Source: Absidia repens (lineage: Eukaryota; Mucoromycota; Mucoromycetes; Mucorales; Cunninghamellaceae). From it: a stretch of 64,000 bases of DNA. The notes under the pieces are model-generated. The model searched no databases and had not been told where the DNA came from. It was given only the letters and a program-made list of their open reading frames with translations. Numbering within the stretch: position 1 is the first letter of the stretch; each line of letters begins with the position of its first letter. The stretch lies in the NCBI GenBank assembly GCA_002105175.1, contig MCGE01000007.1, positions 1,612,001 through 1,676,000 on the forward strand. Direction: 5' to 3'. Made by a program: the position numbers and the translations under genes. This document shows positions 1 to 12,075 of the stretch, piece after piece.

Positions 1-1
1 T

Positions 2-103
2 TGGTGGCTGTTTGGTGATGATGATTTTGTTATACCTGATAGAATGGACTATCGTGCTTTTGTTTTAAAACCCAACGGTTCACCTGTCATGCGTATCCAT
101 TAA
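2..103 (+). CDS. 3' end of an unidentified protein-coding gene (partial)
   Basis: The frame starting at base 2 is open until a TAA at 101-103 and reads as ordinary globular protein (WWLFGDDDFVIPD, then LKPNGSPVMRIH at the end). It looks like the C-terminal 33 residues of a gene that begins outside the window. I do not recognise the family. A hydrophobic frame follows at about 110-240 (ALSLLAILML, MVLLGITMGAYVGILLG) and could be part of another transcript or chance. The product cannot be named from this fragment. Confidence 0.5.
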   Translation, partial: WWLFGDDDFVIPDRMDYRAFVLKPNGSPVMRIH

Positions 104-652
104 AAAATTGGAACCGTTTTTTCTTGCTCTATCCTTGCTGGCTATATTGATGCTTAGCGTTGTCAGGAACATGGTTTTATTAGGTATTACAATGGGTGCC
201 TATGTAGGTATATTATTGGGTAAGTACAAATGTCTTCAATGATTTCGATCTATATATATTATACATACCAGTTTTGTTGAACTATGTCTTTTTCGAGGAG
301 GCCATATTGTGAGCTGTTGTGAATGAAGTGGAAGAAATGGCATGAGTAAAGTTGTGATATACAGAGAATTCAAGTAAAATATGAAAGCTAATTAAATGGA
401 GAAGGGAGTAAAATATTGTGTCGAAACAAAAAGAAAAAAAAATAAAGAAAAAGAAAAAAGAGGGGGGTAAAAAAAAAAGTTCTTTTATACACCTGGATTT
501 CAAACTGCGCGAAATGAGCATAAATCAAATGGTGTGGAAGGTATAAAATGAGGTTGTAAGAGGGAATTATAATGCTAAGAATACTAAGACTAAACAAAGA
601 TCAATACTGAGGCTAAACTAAGAATAATACTAAGATGAGTATAAACTACTAA
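104..652. other. Intergenic/3' flanking region
   Basis: AT-rich DNA between the partial gene and the convergent membrane-protein gene. It holds purine-rich stretches (about 425-478) that give spurious Phe-rich frames on the minus strand. Apart from the short hydrophobic frame at about 110-240 I see no gene. Confidence 0.5.
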
Positions 653-2019
653 TTAATGACTGCTTGTTTCATGCTTCTCTTCATGGGAAGCGGCCGGTGG
701 AGGAGGAGCCGGAGCTTCATCTTGAGGAGGGGGAGGGGGAGGTGTTGGAGCCCGAGAAGCATGATGCGATTGATGATGCTCCTCGGCCAAGTGACTTGCT
801 GCTGCTGCTGTTGCTGCTCCCGCTAGAGCGGTTATTGCTGCCGCCTTCAATCCTCCACTATCACCACCGCCACTACCATCACCAGTATGACGTGTGTATC
901 GAATGCCAAAGTATCGGCCACGATTAATCAAGGATTGCCACCCAAAGGATATCAAGAATAAAACAATAGTAAAGGCCAGTAGGATATACACATTTCGAGT
1001 GAGCTCATAGTGAACTGTGTGTAAAGGATTTCGATCAATGATTGAACGTATTCCAGTCACGTAGCCAGTTCTTGCAAGTACATCCACACCCACAAAAAAA
1101 ATAAAGGCCCCGACAAAACTAGTGGAGAAGATAATCACGTACCGTTCCAGGAAAAACGTCAAGCAAGCAAAGGCAACACACATGGCAGCCAAAAAACAAG
1201 CACGTGCCACCAATGATACAATAACCAAATCCTCCTTCCAACAGCATATATACAGTCCCAATGCCAATCCACATACTGCTCCAATCAAGTAGAATCCAAT
1301 ATTCCAAAGTACAAAAAAGAGAGCTGCACCAGCAACACCGAGACCCGCAGGCACCACTATCATTGTAATGTCGTTGTTGATATATCCCGTTGATGATTGA
1401 CAATTAGTTAGACCAACCCATGTTACTAGGCCTGTATATATATAAAAAAAAAATCAAGTATCCAGGAATATTGGTATATAAATATATATAACTGGTTTTT
1501 TGTTAAAAATAAAATAAATACCTATTGCAAGGAATCCGAAGACAGCAAGGGTAACACGAAAACCTCTGAAACCATGTACCACTAAATAAAGGCCAAGGAC
1601 TATAAACACTGCACCGAGAACAGCCATTTGAGTGGTAATGGCACTATCGTTTCCGTAAGTCGGATCTATCGGAAATAGATTTTATAAAAAGTAAATAAAT
1701 AAAAGAAATAACAATAATAACAATAATAATAAAAAAGACAACAAGTGATAGACTTACAAGGATCATTCTGGCCGGATGGTGTTGACGAAGGTGAAGTTGT
1801 TGCTGATATTGTTGCTGATGGCGATGACCTTGTTTCCCTTGCTGATAATGATGAAGATTTTGTTGATATGGTGTTAGTTGGATCCGCTGTTGTCGTTTCC
1901 GAAGTTGGGCTGTTCCAATTGGCGATACTGTTTTCATTATCGTCGACAATGGGATATGCATAAATGAATAGAGTGTCTAATAAGATAAAGGTGACAATCA
2001 GTAAAAATAACTTCATCAT
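653..2019 (-). CDS. DUF4203/TM7SF3-type multispanning membrane protein
   Basis: Three exons on the minus strand: 2019-1758, 1665-1522 and 1431-653, joined at GTAAGT and GTATTT donors with TAG and CAG acceptors, giving about 394 residues. The first exon encodes a signal peptide (MMKLFLLIVTFILL) and a Ser/Thr-rich luminal segment. Residues about 100-310 hold a run of hydrophobic segments with the GLVTWVGLTN and NPLHTVHYE-type loops typical of the DUF4203 (TMEM198/TM7SF3-like) family. The C-terminal tail is rich in Ala, His, Glu and Pro and is probably cytosolic. The start was chosen because it gives a clean signal peptide. Family membership is by pattern; the cellular role in fungi is not known, so none is proposed. 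Confidence 0.8.
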
Positions 2020-2564
2020 GTACTAGTATATAAAAATATATATATAAAAGAGTAGCACTAAAAGATAAAAAAATCAGACAACTGCTTTTATAATTGAAAA
2101 AAAGGGGGAATAAGAAAAAGAAGAGAGAAAAGGCAACCAGGTTCTTTTTTTTAAAAAAGAACTGACAACATGTAAAGCAAAAAGGCAAAAAATCAAATTC
2201 CGACCGACCCATTTCTGTTTTTGGTTCATTGTTTTTTCAATATCCGTAGACCACAAAACGTAGATCAATTTCATATGGGTTGCTAAAAAAAGAAAAAATG
2301 GTATTATTTACTGAAGTAAATAAAATCTAATAATAGTGTGCAAGTATAAAGGAAAGAGGAATATAAGGTGACCATTATGATCCTGTGGCTAAACAATAAG
2401 AATATCATAGAATGAGGAGACGGTAAACTGGGGTGGAGAGGAGAGGGGTATCAACTATCCAAAATCCATACAAGCGGGTAGCATAAATAACTAAAGCTGT
2501 ATATATTGAAGACAAATACGCTATCCAGACTGTACAAAATGAAAATGATGGATATTGCAAAGTC

Positions 2565-2603
<39 letters not shown>

Positions 2604-3357
2604 CCGTCGCCGTTTTAATAAACATGACCATTACCGTGTCATTAAAAACCTGGCTCGAAATCGCTATCATATGGAGGTGGTACCATTGTATTTGACAACG
2701 ATTACCATTCACAAAATAGTAGCGTTACCCTGGAGCGTCACCAGAGAGTCTTGAGTTGGTAGGCGATCTGAAATACTACATATTACAAATTATTCTAATT
2801 GTAACAATGGGCCGGAATCATGGTATATACATATATATATATATATATATACTTAATTTCTCTTAAGAAAAAAGCGCCTGAATAGGATAAAAAAGTACGT
2901 TAGCCTGTTTCAAGCCAATTGGAAATAAGTCCCCCAGTGACGAAAAGTTGGCAGCGGCGATAACGATGAAAAAAAGCATTGTGGTCCAAAAGACCCGCAG
3001 AGGCGGAATCATTTATGAATTATGCAATCACCATATCCGTCAAAACCAAACAAAGTTGATGGTGTCTATCATGAGAAGAGAGCCGCCATATTGATGACAT
3101 TGTATGGTATTGATTGTTGTAAAAAAAAAAACAAAAAAAAAACTCCCAGTCGAGCCAAACAAAAAGCATTTTTTACAACGAAGTCACTGGAAATTTCATA
3201 CTTCTCCCCTCTATCCTCCAAACCAAACATCCATACGCCGACATGTATCAAAAACGAAAAAAAAAAGATACTGCGCGTGAATGGGTACATATTTCAATAT
3301 AAGCACGATACATTTTATCTTGAAGAAGCGCATCATCATTTTGTTCAAATTCAAATT
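2020..3357. other. Intergenic region with homopolymer tracts
   Basis: No gene supported. The stretch includes an A tract at about 2572-2600 and a TA-repeat at about 2828-2850. Short open frames around 2506-2754 and 3022-3522 are mostly poly-Lys or poly-Phe made by A or T tracts, with no conserved motif or splice structure. Confidence 0.45.
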
Positions 3358-3965
3358 CCGTCCACGTGGACCTTTTTTTTTTATTTAGTCCCGCTTTGTC
3401 TCACTTCTCCTTCCCTTTTCTTTCTTTTTATTTACTCCTGCTTTGTCACACTTTTCTTTTTCCTTTTTTTTTTTTTTTTTTTTTCCTTCCACTTTTTTGA
3501 GGCTATGTTGGACTTAGATTAGTGTCAGGACTAGTTAAGAAGGGTTTTCAGCTCAAGGATTACAACATGCATGGGGAAACCCTTTCATTTTGGATCTAGG
3601 ATTCGAGGACACCATTAGTTAGCTTTTTGAAGCCGTCATAAGCATAGTTTAGTACTAGTTTATCCATAGTTTGACTCTATATTTGAATAAAACATGTATC
3701 TTTTTACATACTATAATGCAAAGTGTCCCATAAGTCTCTCTCATATTTTATGCATAGGATCCCTTTTTGATTAGTGTTGACCATTCATCAGACCTCTCCA
3801 TAGTCTCTCTCATTCTATCGCATTAGATCCTTTGTTGCAATGAGTCCTGCACTTTTAGTTTAGTTTTTATTGATACAGCTTCAATAAGACATGTCATTTT
3901 TTAGTCATGTTCTGACGGAATCGAATACTAGGTGAAGTCGCTATTATAGATGTTTTTATGAGGAC
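3358..3965 (+). repeat. Dispersed repeat family, copy A
   Basis: First of at least four related copies in this window. The head carries a CACGTG palindrome inside a CCGTCCACGTGGA context at about 3358-3370, then a T/C-rich stretch, then the core: GGACTTAGATTAGTGTCAGG at about 3510, a CATGGGGAAACCCTTTCATT block at about 3570, and an AATAAAACATGT block at about 3688. A second, diverged unit follows (TTGATTAGTGTTGACCATTC at about 3768; CAATAAGACATGTC at about 3880), so the element seems to contain an internal tandem duplication. No coding capacity is seen. Identity was judged by eye against copy B (26516-27185) and the inverted copies C, D and E. Confidence 0.65.
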
Positions 3966-4720
3966 CCTTTCACACATCCACTTTCTAGCTCACCCACTTG
4001 ACTACATTTCCCTGATAATCCCAGTGACTGTGTGACAGTTTTGGATCACTTTATATTAAATGTGAATCTATTTGTATTCGATCAAATCAATAATAACAAA
4101 CCTAGGCTGTATTGTGAGTGCAGCATTTCACTATGAAATATTATAGCTTCCACTAGGCTGAACATACTTTATCGTACATATCTAGTACATCATCTTCATT
4201 GCGCATGGTTTAATAATAAAATAATAAAACAATAAGAGCTATATGACTAAAGTACATTCGACCTTATAAGGCTGACTGCCAAAGCGCAAAGTGGCAGAGG
4301 TGTGATTACCCATCCTTTTTTTTATCACACCAGAAACATCAATCAACAGAACATTAAACATGGTTAGACGCTACTCTCATCCCTTTACTTTCTCTGTCTG
4401 TTTTTATAATACCAAAGTTCACTTTTTTTTTGTTCTGTGATATTCTTATTGTCACATTGATGACTCCACTTCCTGCCCTCCTTTTTTTTTTGCCCATTTT
4501 CTAATTCCCCAAAGATACCGCATAAAAAACAAGATACAATATTTTTGATAAAGCTTTATTGTATGGTCAAAAAATGGAAGGTAAAAAGCAACCTTCCAAA
4601 AAAATCAGTACAAATACTAACAATAATCACTGTAACAACAATAATAATACTACACTAATAATTCTAATACTACCATTAACACTATTCCAACAAGGTCTAC
4701 AACACACTTCGAATTCCGGG
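3966..4720. other. Intergenic region downstream of GCS1
   Basis: AT-rich spacer between repeat copy A and the 3' end of GCS1. Weak similarity to the DNA after copy B continues to about 4130 (TGTATTGTGA context), so the repeat may be longer than drawn. No gene is supported. Confidence 0.4.
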
Positions 4721-7294
4721 TCATGGATCGAAGGTGCCTAATAATTCAGGCGCTGGAAGTTCACCTTGAGCAATTTTTTCAGCCGCCTTGACAATGTCAT
4801 AAGTAATGATTGGAGAGACCACAGAATCGTGATTGTAAGCAGGATGATCCAATACCATTTTCCTCAAATACGTAGCAGCTGTCATCAGTTCACCAGTAGC
4901 ACGTTGACTAATAAAGTCCAGGTATTTTGTTAATTTGCATCGAGTTTCAATATCAATGTTGGCACTGTTCAGATAATTGTGAATCAATGGGATGAATCCA
5001 GGGAACCCGTCACCTTGGTTTTGTCCGTTCACAATTTCGTTCATTGTCATTAGTTCATAAGCATCATTGTCGTCGTGTTGATTTCCTTTGGCTATATCGA
5101 CAAAAAAAAAAAAAACAATGGTAAAGAACAAGTCAGCAATTGATATTTTTTTGTTTGTAGTAAGACTTACATGTAAACACATTCTTTCTGAAATAAAATT
5201 TGTCTTTCAAGGCAGCTTCACGATGATGAGCCGATTGCATGTTTTCATCCACCTATAAAAAAACCCGCCGCCCCATATATCTTTAGTATCATGCCCACTA
5301 CGTCCTTCCTACTGCATTTACCTTTGAGATAGGCATATAAAAGTTCAAATCAAAGCTTAGAATAGCCCGCGTCAATAGCACAATGAACACAGAAAATGCT
5401 GCGTTTTCAAAATCAGTCAATTGCACTTCCATACTTCGAAATTCCACACGCCATCCGATATCTGAATTTGGAGGAGGAGGTTTGAATCGTACCGTTTGCC
5501 AGTTTGTTGATTGGAGATTCTAAATGAAATATATCACATTAATCATTTAAGCGTCATTCCTTCATTTTTTGGTTTGCTTTTATTACCTCAAAGTGATCAG
5601 CAGATTGTTCGTCGTCTACGTCTAGTAATTCTTCAAATATAACCAGAGGATCCCGGATGAATAGATGAGCCAAGTGCTTAGCCAGAAGATCGTCCACCCC
5701 ATCTTTTCTTAATCTGCTGTAGATTCCCTCATCATACACCAAATTGAGATCGTTGTATTTATCTTTGAATGTGTCGTCCGAAGAGATATAGGAATCAATG
5801 GAACCATATCTAGATTTGTTAATCACCCTTTTGTTGGATTTTAATGGCTATATGAAAGTGAGAAAAAAAAAAAAAAAGTCGAGTAAGATCAAGGATTAAA
5901 ATGTCAAATCTTATGTAGTTTGGTTTACCTCCAGTCCACGTTCTTCACGCGTACGATCATCCACACTAGCAGCAATCACATCCCAGCGACTATCAACATC
6001 AGCAAGATATCCACGGAAAAACGGAGTGGCTGCCGTCAATGCTAACTAGAACAGATAAGTAATAGTCAGTTATCCATTACCATCAATAGCCAACTAGTTT
6101 ATTTTCTTATGCATATCTTACCATGATAGGTGCCACTGGAGCAAGTTGATCATATAAACGCCTAGCTTCATCGATATTGCATGCTTGGAAAGTGATTTGA
6201 AGACAACAACAGCCCATGCCAAAAGCCATTGCGTCCATATATATATGATCCGGTTTAGCAGCACCTTTTTTTGCCTCGTTGTCATGGTCAAATAAGTCAC
6301 GGTCCCAGGGAATAGTTGGATCAATAAAAGGCTGAGGAGTGTTCTTGTCATGGTAGATTGGCATATTAATTTCCACCTTAGATCCACGACGACGTCTAAT
6401 ATTGGCGGTCAAGGTTCTAATAAAATAAAATAAAAACAGTAAAGCTTGTCAAACCCATATACTCTTTTTTTTTTTTGCGTCAAAAGCCAACTCTTTCCTC
6501 AACTCTTCTTACGGAAATCTAGCATGTGGATTAATAATTTCATCAGGCACAAACATGCTTTGACAAGCTTGTCCATCTGGTTCATGCGGAGGAATCAATT
6601 CATCAGGACAACCAAGTCGAGGGTAGTTCACTAGGGTCAAGGGCACATCACCAGGATGCATGGCACTGTTCGCCAAAATACGTCTACCTTTCATGTCAGC
6701 CTCCACTTGCACAAGGTCACGAAAGGTTGCTCCATAGGGTAATCCAGGTGTACTTTCCAGCATGTATCGTCCATATTCAGGTCGCCATAACGCTTTCGGT
6801 GCTTCCCTATGGGGTTGGATACCAAAATAAAATGATGTGTATAAGATTCGACTCTATAAATAATAACCCATACCCACCCCTCCTTTCACTCCCCTGGACT
6901 ACACGTATGTATTCATATATACTGTCCTTGTCTACCTACGTTGTTTTACCAGAATTATAATCAAGTTCAGGCTGTTGTAAACCAGGAAGAATATCAAACA
7001 CGCGTAAAGATAGCTTTGTCTTCTTGTTTACATTGTCCACATTCACCACCAAGTACTCCACCTAAGCAAATAATACCAAAGAAAGATACGTGTTAAATGA
7101 ATGGGTTTCTTTAACAATGATACCTAATGTAGTGTGTAACTTACTTCATCACCCCAAAGTAATTCCTTTTTCTTTTGGTCCTTGCGATTCTTGTATATAT
7201 TTAAAAACTGTTCAATGCCATGAGTACGCACATGATCTGCGTATTGCTTTGCATCATTCCAGTGAAGAGGTGTACCAAGCGACAACAGGCCCAT
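4721..7294 (-). CDS. GCS1: Glutamate-cysteine ligase catalytic subunit
   Basis: First, ATP-dependent step of glutathione synthesis: L-glutamate plus L-cysteine to gamma-glutamylcysteine, in the cytosol. Nine exons on the minus strand: 7294-7145, 7061-6940, 6806-6513, 6416-6122, 6045-5929, 5847-5587, 5519-5322, 5252-5171 and 5091-4721. They join in frame to 629 residues, close to the eukaryotic family length. The start gives the family-typical [10 protein letters not shown]. Other family blocks are [67 protein letters not shown] and [16 protein letters not shown]. The chain ends [14 protein letters not shown]. All introns have GT-AG ends. Its upstream region is shared with the divergent phosphoesterase gene at 7713. 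Confidence 0.95.
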
Positions 7295-7712
7295 GAGGTT
7301 TTGTTCAAAGGAAAATAAGAAAAAAGGAAAGTCAAAGAAGAAGAAAAGGAAAAAAGGGGAGAGGGTATTTTTATTCTTTCGAGCTCAGCACTTCCTTTTC
7401 GGCGACTGAAAAGCCACCTTGCATTAATAAGCAGTGTCTTATTTTAAAAAAAAAAAGTTTCAATCAATGCAAAAAACCAACTAGTCAGGCATTGAAACAA
7501 TGTGAGCTTTAGCAAATGACATTGATGACTTGGTACAAATCAATATGCTTGACAAATATTTGTATAGGATAAAAAGGAGAAAACTTTTAATTTTAATACT
7601 ATACCATTACTGATAAGAGATTATCATCATTAACCATCAAAATGCTATAAATTACTTTTTTTTCATGTTATGTATGGTTTTTATTTTACCTTATTTTTCT
7701 TCTTTCAATGAA
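7295..7712. promoter_or_regulatory. Shared divergent upstream region (GCS1 / phosphoesterase)
   Basis: The 418 bp between two start codons that point away from each other. It contains T-rich stretches near the phosphoesterase start and a purine-rich stretch on the GCS1 side (about 7310-7370). No specific operator could be assigned. Promoter location is inferred from gene orientation only. Confidence 0.45.
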
Positions 7713-9379
7713 ATGATACCTTTTACTTACTTATTGTATTTATGGCTGCTCTATTCCTCAGTGGCGAGCGATTCTCCAAAGCCAAACATACAGAACCTAA
7801 TAGTCTTGATGATGGAAAATCATAGTTTCGATCACTTTTTGTAAGTCGTCATAACACGAAAGCCTTAAAATCTGAAACAAATATTTTATGTACCTTATAT
7901 TTATTAGAGGGCAATTTCATGAGATCAATCCAAATGTAGATGGCTCCAACTCAACCATGTGTAATTCCATGAAAAATGTCAAGGGAAGAACCAAAATCTG
8001 TGTGACTCATGACGGTCTTTTCCAGTAAGTGAAAAGATGACTAAACATTCATTTGTCATCCCCGTGACTATCTACATTCTTTTTTCTTTTCCTTTTTTTC
8101 CTAGTACTCAAGAGCCTGAGAATTTTATTTATGACAATAATCAACAAATATACAATGTGGATTTTGGATCATCACCATCAAAATCATCTAAAGCTACTAT
8201 GGGTGGATTTTTATCAAATTTCCTTTTATATCGGGATTCAAAATATGCTGACGAAATTATGCGAGGCTTGAATCAGTCCACATTGCCTGTTTTATATACA
8301 CTGGCTAAAGAATATGCTATTTCCGATGTAAGTGTATTCTTGACCATATTAAACTCATGAAATGATGATTGAAATTTTAATATAGAGATGGTTTTCAAGT
8401 GTACCAGGTACTTTTTTTTTAAAAAAAAAAAAAAAAAAAAAAGACCAAGTTTGGTTCCTGAATTTATCGTGCAGGATAAATCGGACATTAAATATTTTGT
8501 TAAATTAGGGTCAACCTTTCCAAACCGAAACTTTTTACATGCAGCAACGTCTGGTGGGGTGGTTAACAATGATATTCCCAAACTTGGTTACAACTTTACT
8601 ACTATTTTCGAAGTAATGGATCAGAGGTCCATTTCCTATGGAATTTATACAGCTTCACCAGTACCTTACACTTACATGTTTCGGTATTTTCGATCACCAA
8701 AGACAATAACAAAGAAACCATTTCACAACATGGAAACGTTCTACAATGACTGTCAAAAAGGACAACTTCCATCTTATGTCTACTTGGAGCCGGCCATGTT
8801 TGGGTTGGATGAACGGTTGCGAAATGATCAACATCCTCGTGCTGGTTCTTTTTATGATCTTCGACGCGGAGAATTATTTTACAAGCAAGTTTATGAAGCC
8901 ATAAGAAAAAGTCCACAATGGGAATCCATTTTATTTTTACTGGTCTGGGATGAACATGGAGGGTAAAATAAATAAAAAATATGATGTGAAAAAAAAAAAA
9001 GTTATAGGAATTAACAAAAATCCATTTTCTTTTTTATTACATAAAATTGTGTAGATTTTATGATCATGTACCACCGCCTACAAATGTTGTGAATCCCGAT
9101 GGGATAGTACATCCCACCTTTGATTTTACAAGGCTTGGTATTCGTGTACCGGCAATTATGATTAGTCCTTGGATTCAACGTGGTCTTGTTTTGCCACAAA
9201 ATCATCAACTTGAGCATGCTTCCATTAGTAGCACTTTACATGACTTGTTTGGCACTCCATACCTGACTCGACGTGATCAACAAGCCAACACATTTCATCA
9301 ATTTGCAAATTTGGCCTCTCCTCGAAGTGATTGTCCCGTGTCTTTACCAGAACCAGCGTGGCAATTTGACAAGGAATGA
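7713..9379 (+). CDS. Secreted phosphoesterase-family protein (phospholipase C / acid phosphatase type)
   Basis: Six exons: 7713-7840, 7908-8024, 8105-8327, 8386-8407, 8509-8962 and 9055-9379, giving 422 residues. The start yields a signal peptide (MIPFTYLLYLWLLYSSVAS). The mature part opens with IQNLIVLMMENHSFDHF, the metal/nucleophile-region motif of the phosphoesterase family (bacterial non-haemolytic phospholipase C and fungal acid phosphatases). Other family blocks are SDRWFSSVPG, FPNRNFLHAATSGG, and DEHGGFYDHVPPP at about residues 310-322 across the exon 5/6 junction. The C-terminal HASISSTLHDLFG block is also typical. It probably hydrolyses phosphomonoesters or phospholipid head groups outside the cell; the substrate cannot be told from sequence. 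Exon 4 is only 22 nt, and the intron after it (8408-8508) carries a T8/A20 tract. Confidence 0.9.
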
Positions 9380-9799
9380 CAATGCACTGTCAGTTTGGTA
9401 GTGGTCAGTATAGCATAGTAGTGTAGTCTAAATGAATCATTTTTATTTTATATAAAGAAGCATGCTTCAATTTCAATTGATAAAAAAAACACATTTTGAT
9501 AAAATTTATCTAGTAGTTTCCTAACTCCCCATACCTCTCTAGTATAATAGTGTAGTAGTCATTTTATATTTGATAATTAGGAATCGTCGCCTCCTCCAAT
9601 AAAAATCAGCGAGGAAGAATACCCAGGTACATTTGAATCCCCGCGGTTTTGTCTCGTTTGGTTTTAAAAAAAAAAAGGCTTCTGTCACTTGCTCCGTCCA
9701 ACTTCTTCCTTTTTTTTTTTTTTTGTTGTTCCATCTGTTGCTTCTACACAAATAAACCAATTCTCTACACCTACTCCATCTTCTCCTCCTATTAGAAAG
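9380..9799. promoter_or_regulatory. Intergenic region upstream of the ceramide synthase gene
   Basis: Spacer between the phosphoesterase stop and the ceramide synthase start. It holds an A tract at about 9666-9677 and a T tract at about 9711-9724. The frame upstream of the chosen ATG stays open back to about 9689 but has no ATG. No motif is assigned. Confidence 0.4.
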
Positions 9800-10364
9800 A
9801 TGAAGCAAACAATGAAGAAAACAAAAAAGTCGTTTGTTTTCAAGGATCTAACAAACTATTTGGCTCAACATCAAATCGGTACGGCTTCCCCGCCTTTCTA
9901 ATCTATATATTCACTAGCTTACTAACTGCGCTCTCTCACCCATCTCTCCTTTTAGAAATACCATTAAAGGTGATTGCCTTCATCGTGGTAGGATACTTTT
10001 TACAACTCCCTTACTTCGATCGATTTCTTTTCATCAGTAACCAACGCCCAGATGGCCGATTCGAAAAAAGTTACTGGGATTTGACTTTTTTGTTCTTCTA
10101 CATTTGTGTCTTTACCGCTGCCCGGGCCTCCTTTATGAAATACGCTCTTTTGCCTCTGGCGAGATGGTGCAAAGTCTCTCCCAAGAAGTACGATAGATTT
10201 TGTGAACAAGCTTGGTCCTTTATTTATTACTCTTGTAGCGGTAGTGCTGGAATCGTAAGTCAGCTTGTGACAGTCGAACGTGGGGGAGGGGGGGGACAGA
10301 GGCGAAAAGCGACGCTGGGTGGAGTAAGGAGAAATACATGGGTGAAAAAGAGTGCCAATTGAGG

Positions 10365-10398
<34 letters not shown>

Positions 10399-11325
10399 TT
10401 TACAGTAGTGCTCATATGTTTGTTTGTTTGTTTGTTTATCTTAGGCTGTAATGTATGGGTCAGATTGGTGGTTTGATACAAGCTACTTTTGGAGAGACTA
10501 TCCCGTGACCGACTACACTGAAGCGTTCAAGTACTACTATTTGGTGCAGTTTGCATTTTGGTTACAACAAATTTTTGTCCTCCAAATCGAAGCGCCTAGA
10601 AAGGATTACCGTGAACTGGTCATGCATCATATCAATACCTTACTCCTGATCTTTGCCAGTTATCTCTGCAATTTTACTCGGGTAGGTAATGCTGTCTTTG
10701 TCTGTATGGATTTACCGGATGCCGTTCTTGCTGTAAGTAGAGTTATATGAAGGATAAATGGATTTTGGAATGATGCGATGGAACTGTCATTTGACGTTTT
10801 TATTTTTTTTTTTCCATGGTAGCTCGCAAAAGCATTGAATTATACTTGTCCAGGAATTGTGTGTAACTTCACCTTTGGTGTGATGATGGTCTCTTGGATA
10901 TACACTCGTGTTTATCTTTATGGATGCATTATGGTATCGACATGGATGGAACCCGATCACTATGTGAATTTCCGATTGGCCCCATTGGAAGGTTGGTGGT
11001 TCCCTCATTTCGTTGTCTACATCATCTTTGGTCTTATGCTTGGTCTCTATTGTCTTATTCTCTTTTGGACTGCTATGATATTCAAGGTGCTTTACAAGAT
11101 TTTGTTTACTGAAAATGCCTCCGATGTACGCTCGGATGATGAAGATGAAGAAATCATAGTATTAGAAAAGGATGATCTTAGCAAGAGGTAAAAAAAAAAA
11201 AATAGCGTAGGTAACTTTAGATAAGTGATCACTAATAATTATCATAATGATTTTCTAGGTCCAAGTCGAATGGTCTTACTCAGGCAACTCGTCGATCTAC
11301 AGCAAAATCCAATCGGGGTAACTAA
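9800..11325 (+). CDS. LAG1: Ceramide synthase, LAG1/LAC1 type (TLC domain)
   Basis: Joins a sphingoid base to a fatty acyl-CoA to make (dihydro)ceramide in the ER membrane. Five exons: 9800-9878, 9956-10254, 10445-10732, 10823-11187 and 11259-11325, for 365 residues. Hydrophobic segments are spread over residues about 30-310. The Lag1 signature LVMHHINTLLLIFASY sits near residue 185, followed by MDLPDAVLALAKALNY. An acidic tail (DVRSDDEDEEIIVLEKDD) and a basic C-terminus follow. The last exon is needed because the frame without splicing stops straight after the tail. The second intron contains a (GT)n microsatellite at about 10367-10395. The start ATG is the first in frame after an open ATG-less stretch, so a slightly different start is possible. 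Confidence 0.9.
10367..10395. repeat. (GT)n microsatellite in a LAG1 intron
   Basis: About 14 GT units in the second intron of the ceramide synthase gene, near the acceptor. Likely length-variable. Confidence 0.85.
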
Positions 11326-12075
11326 TTGGAAATGGAACCCTTTAATTGCTTATAGCATCATTTATACATACACACTTAGTTTACATATTTACGTACACTT
11401 TACTTCCCTTAATACTTCCCCCCCCCTCCACTTGTTTATTTACATATTATCATGATGATATTATATGGTTTTATATCATTTATGTCATCTACATGTCATT
11501 ATCCCCACTTTTTCATATAGTTTGAATATCCCCATTGCTTTATTTTGGCTATTATTTATCCCATCTTTCGAAATAAAAACACTCTATACATCTTACTATT
11601 AATTAAACAAAAATGAATAAATGTCTGAATTGTTTTTTCTGGAAGGATATTAACTATATAGTGTTAGTATAATCTGTCTATGAACTGACTGTGGCTTGAG
11701 ATGATATTATACTGGATGTGATAGAGCAACTGGATACTGCTAATGCATCGGATCCAACGTCCATATATTTTGATCTGGATGTGCTGACCTTTATATGGCG
11801 GGATGGTTTTTACAGGATGATTATGACAGACACTTGGAAAATGAAGTAGTAATCATTTGTAGAATGTAACCGGAAAGGTGATGTATAATTATTTGATGAA
11901 GGATCTACGCCGAGCTATGGTAAAGTGGGTGAATCTTCACTACAGTATGGATCTTCACTCGATCTATTCATTTTTATTTCAATCTCAGCGATGTGTCATT
12001 TTTAAAAAGTTTTTCTTTTCCCTCCCCGCATTTCTTTTCTTGTCCTCTTCACATTTTTTTTACTCTTTCGTGATA
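11326..12075. other. Intergenic region between LAG1 and ADE2
   Basis: Contains the 3' flank of LAG1 with an AATAAA-type signal near 11571 and the upstream region of ADE2, which ends in a pyrimidine-rich stretch at about 12011-12066. No other gene is seen. Confidence 0.45.

Noticed and set aside
2506..2754. Open frame with a poly-Lys run on the plus strand
   Set aside because: Most of its length comes from an A tract, and there is no conserved motif or splice context.
3022..3522. 166-codon plus-strand frame upstream of repeat copy A
   Set aside because: Low-complexity Lys/Phe-rich sequence from A and T tracts that runs into the repeat; no protein-like conservation.
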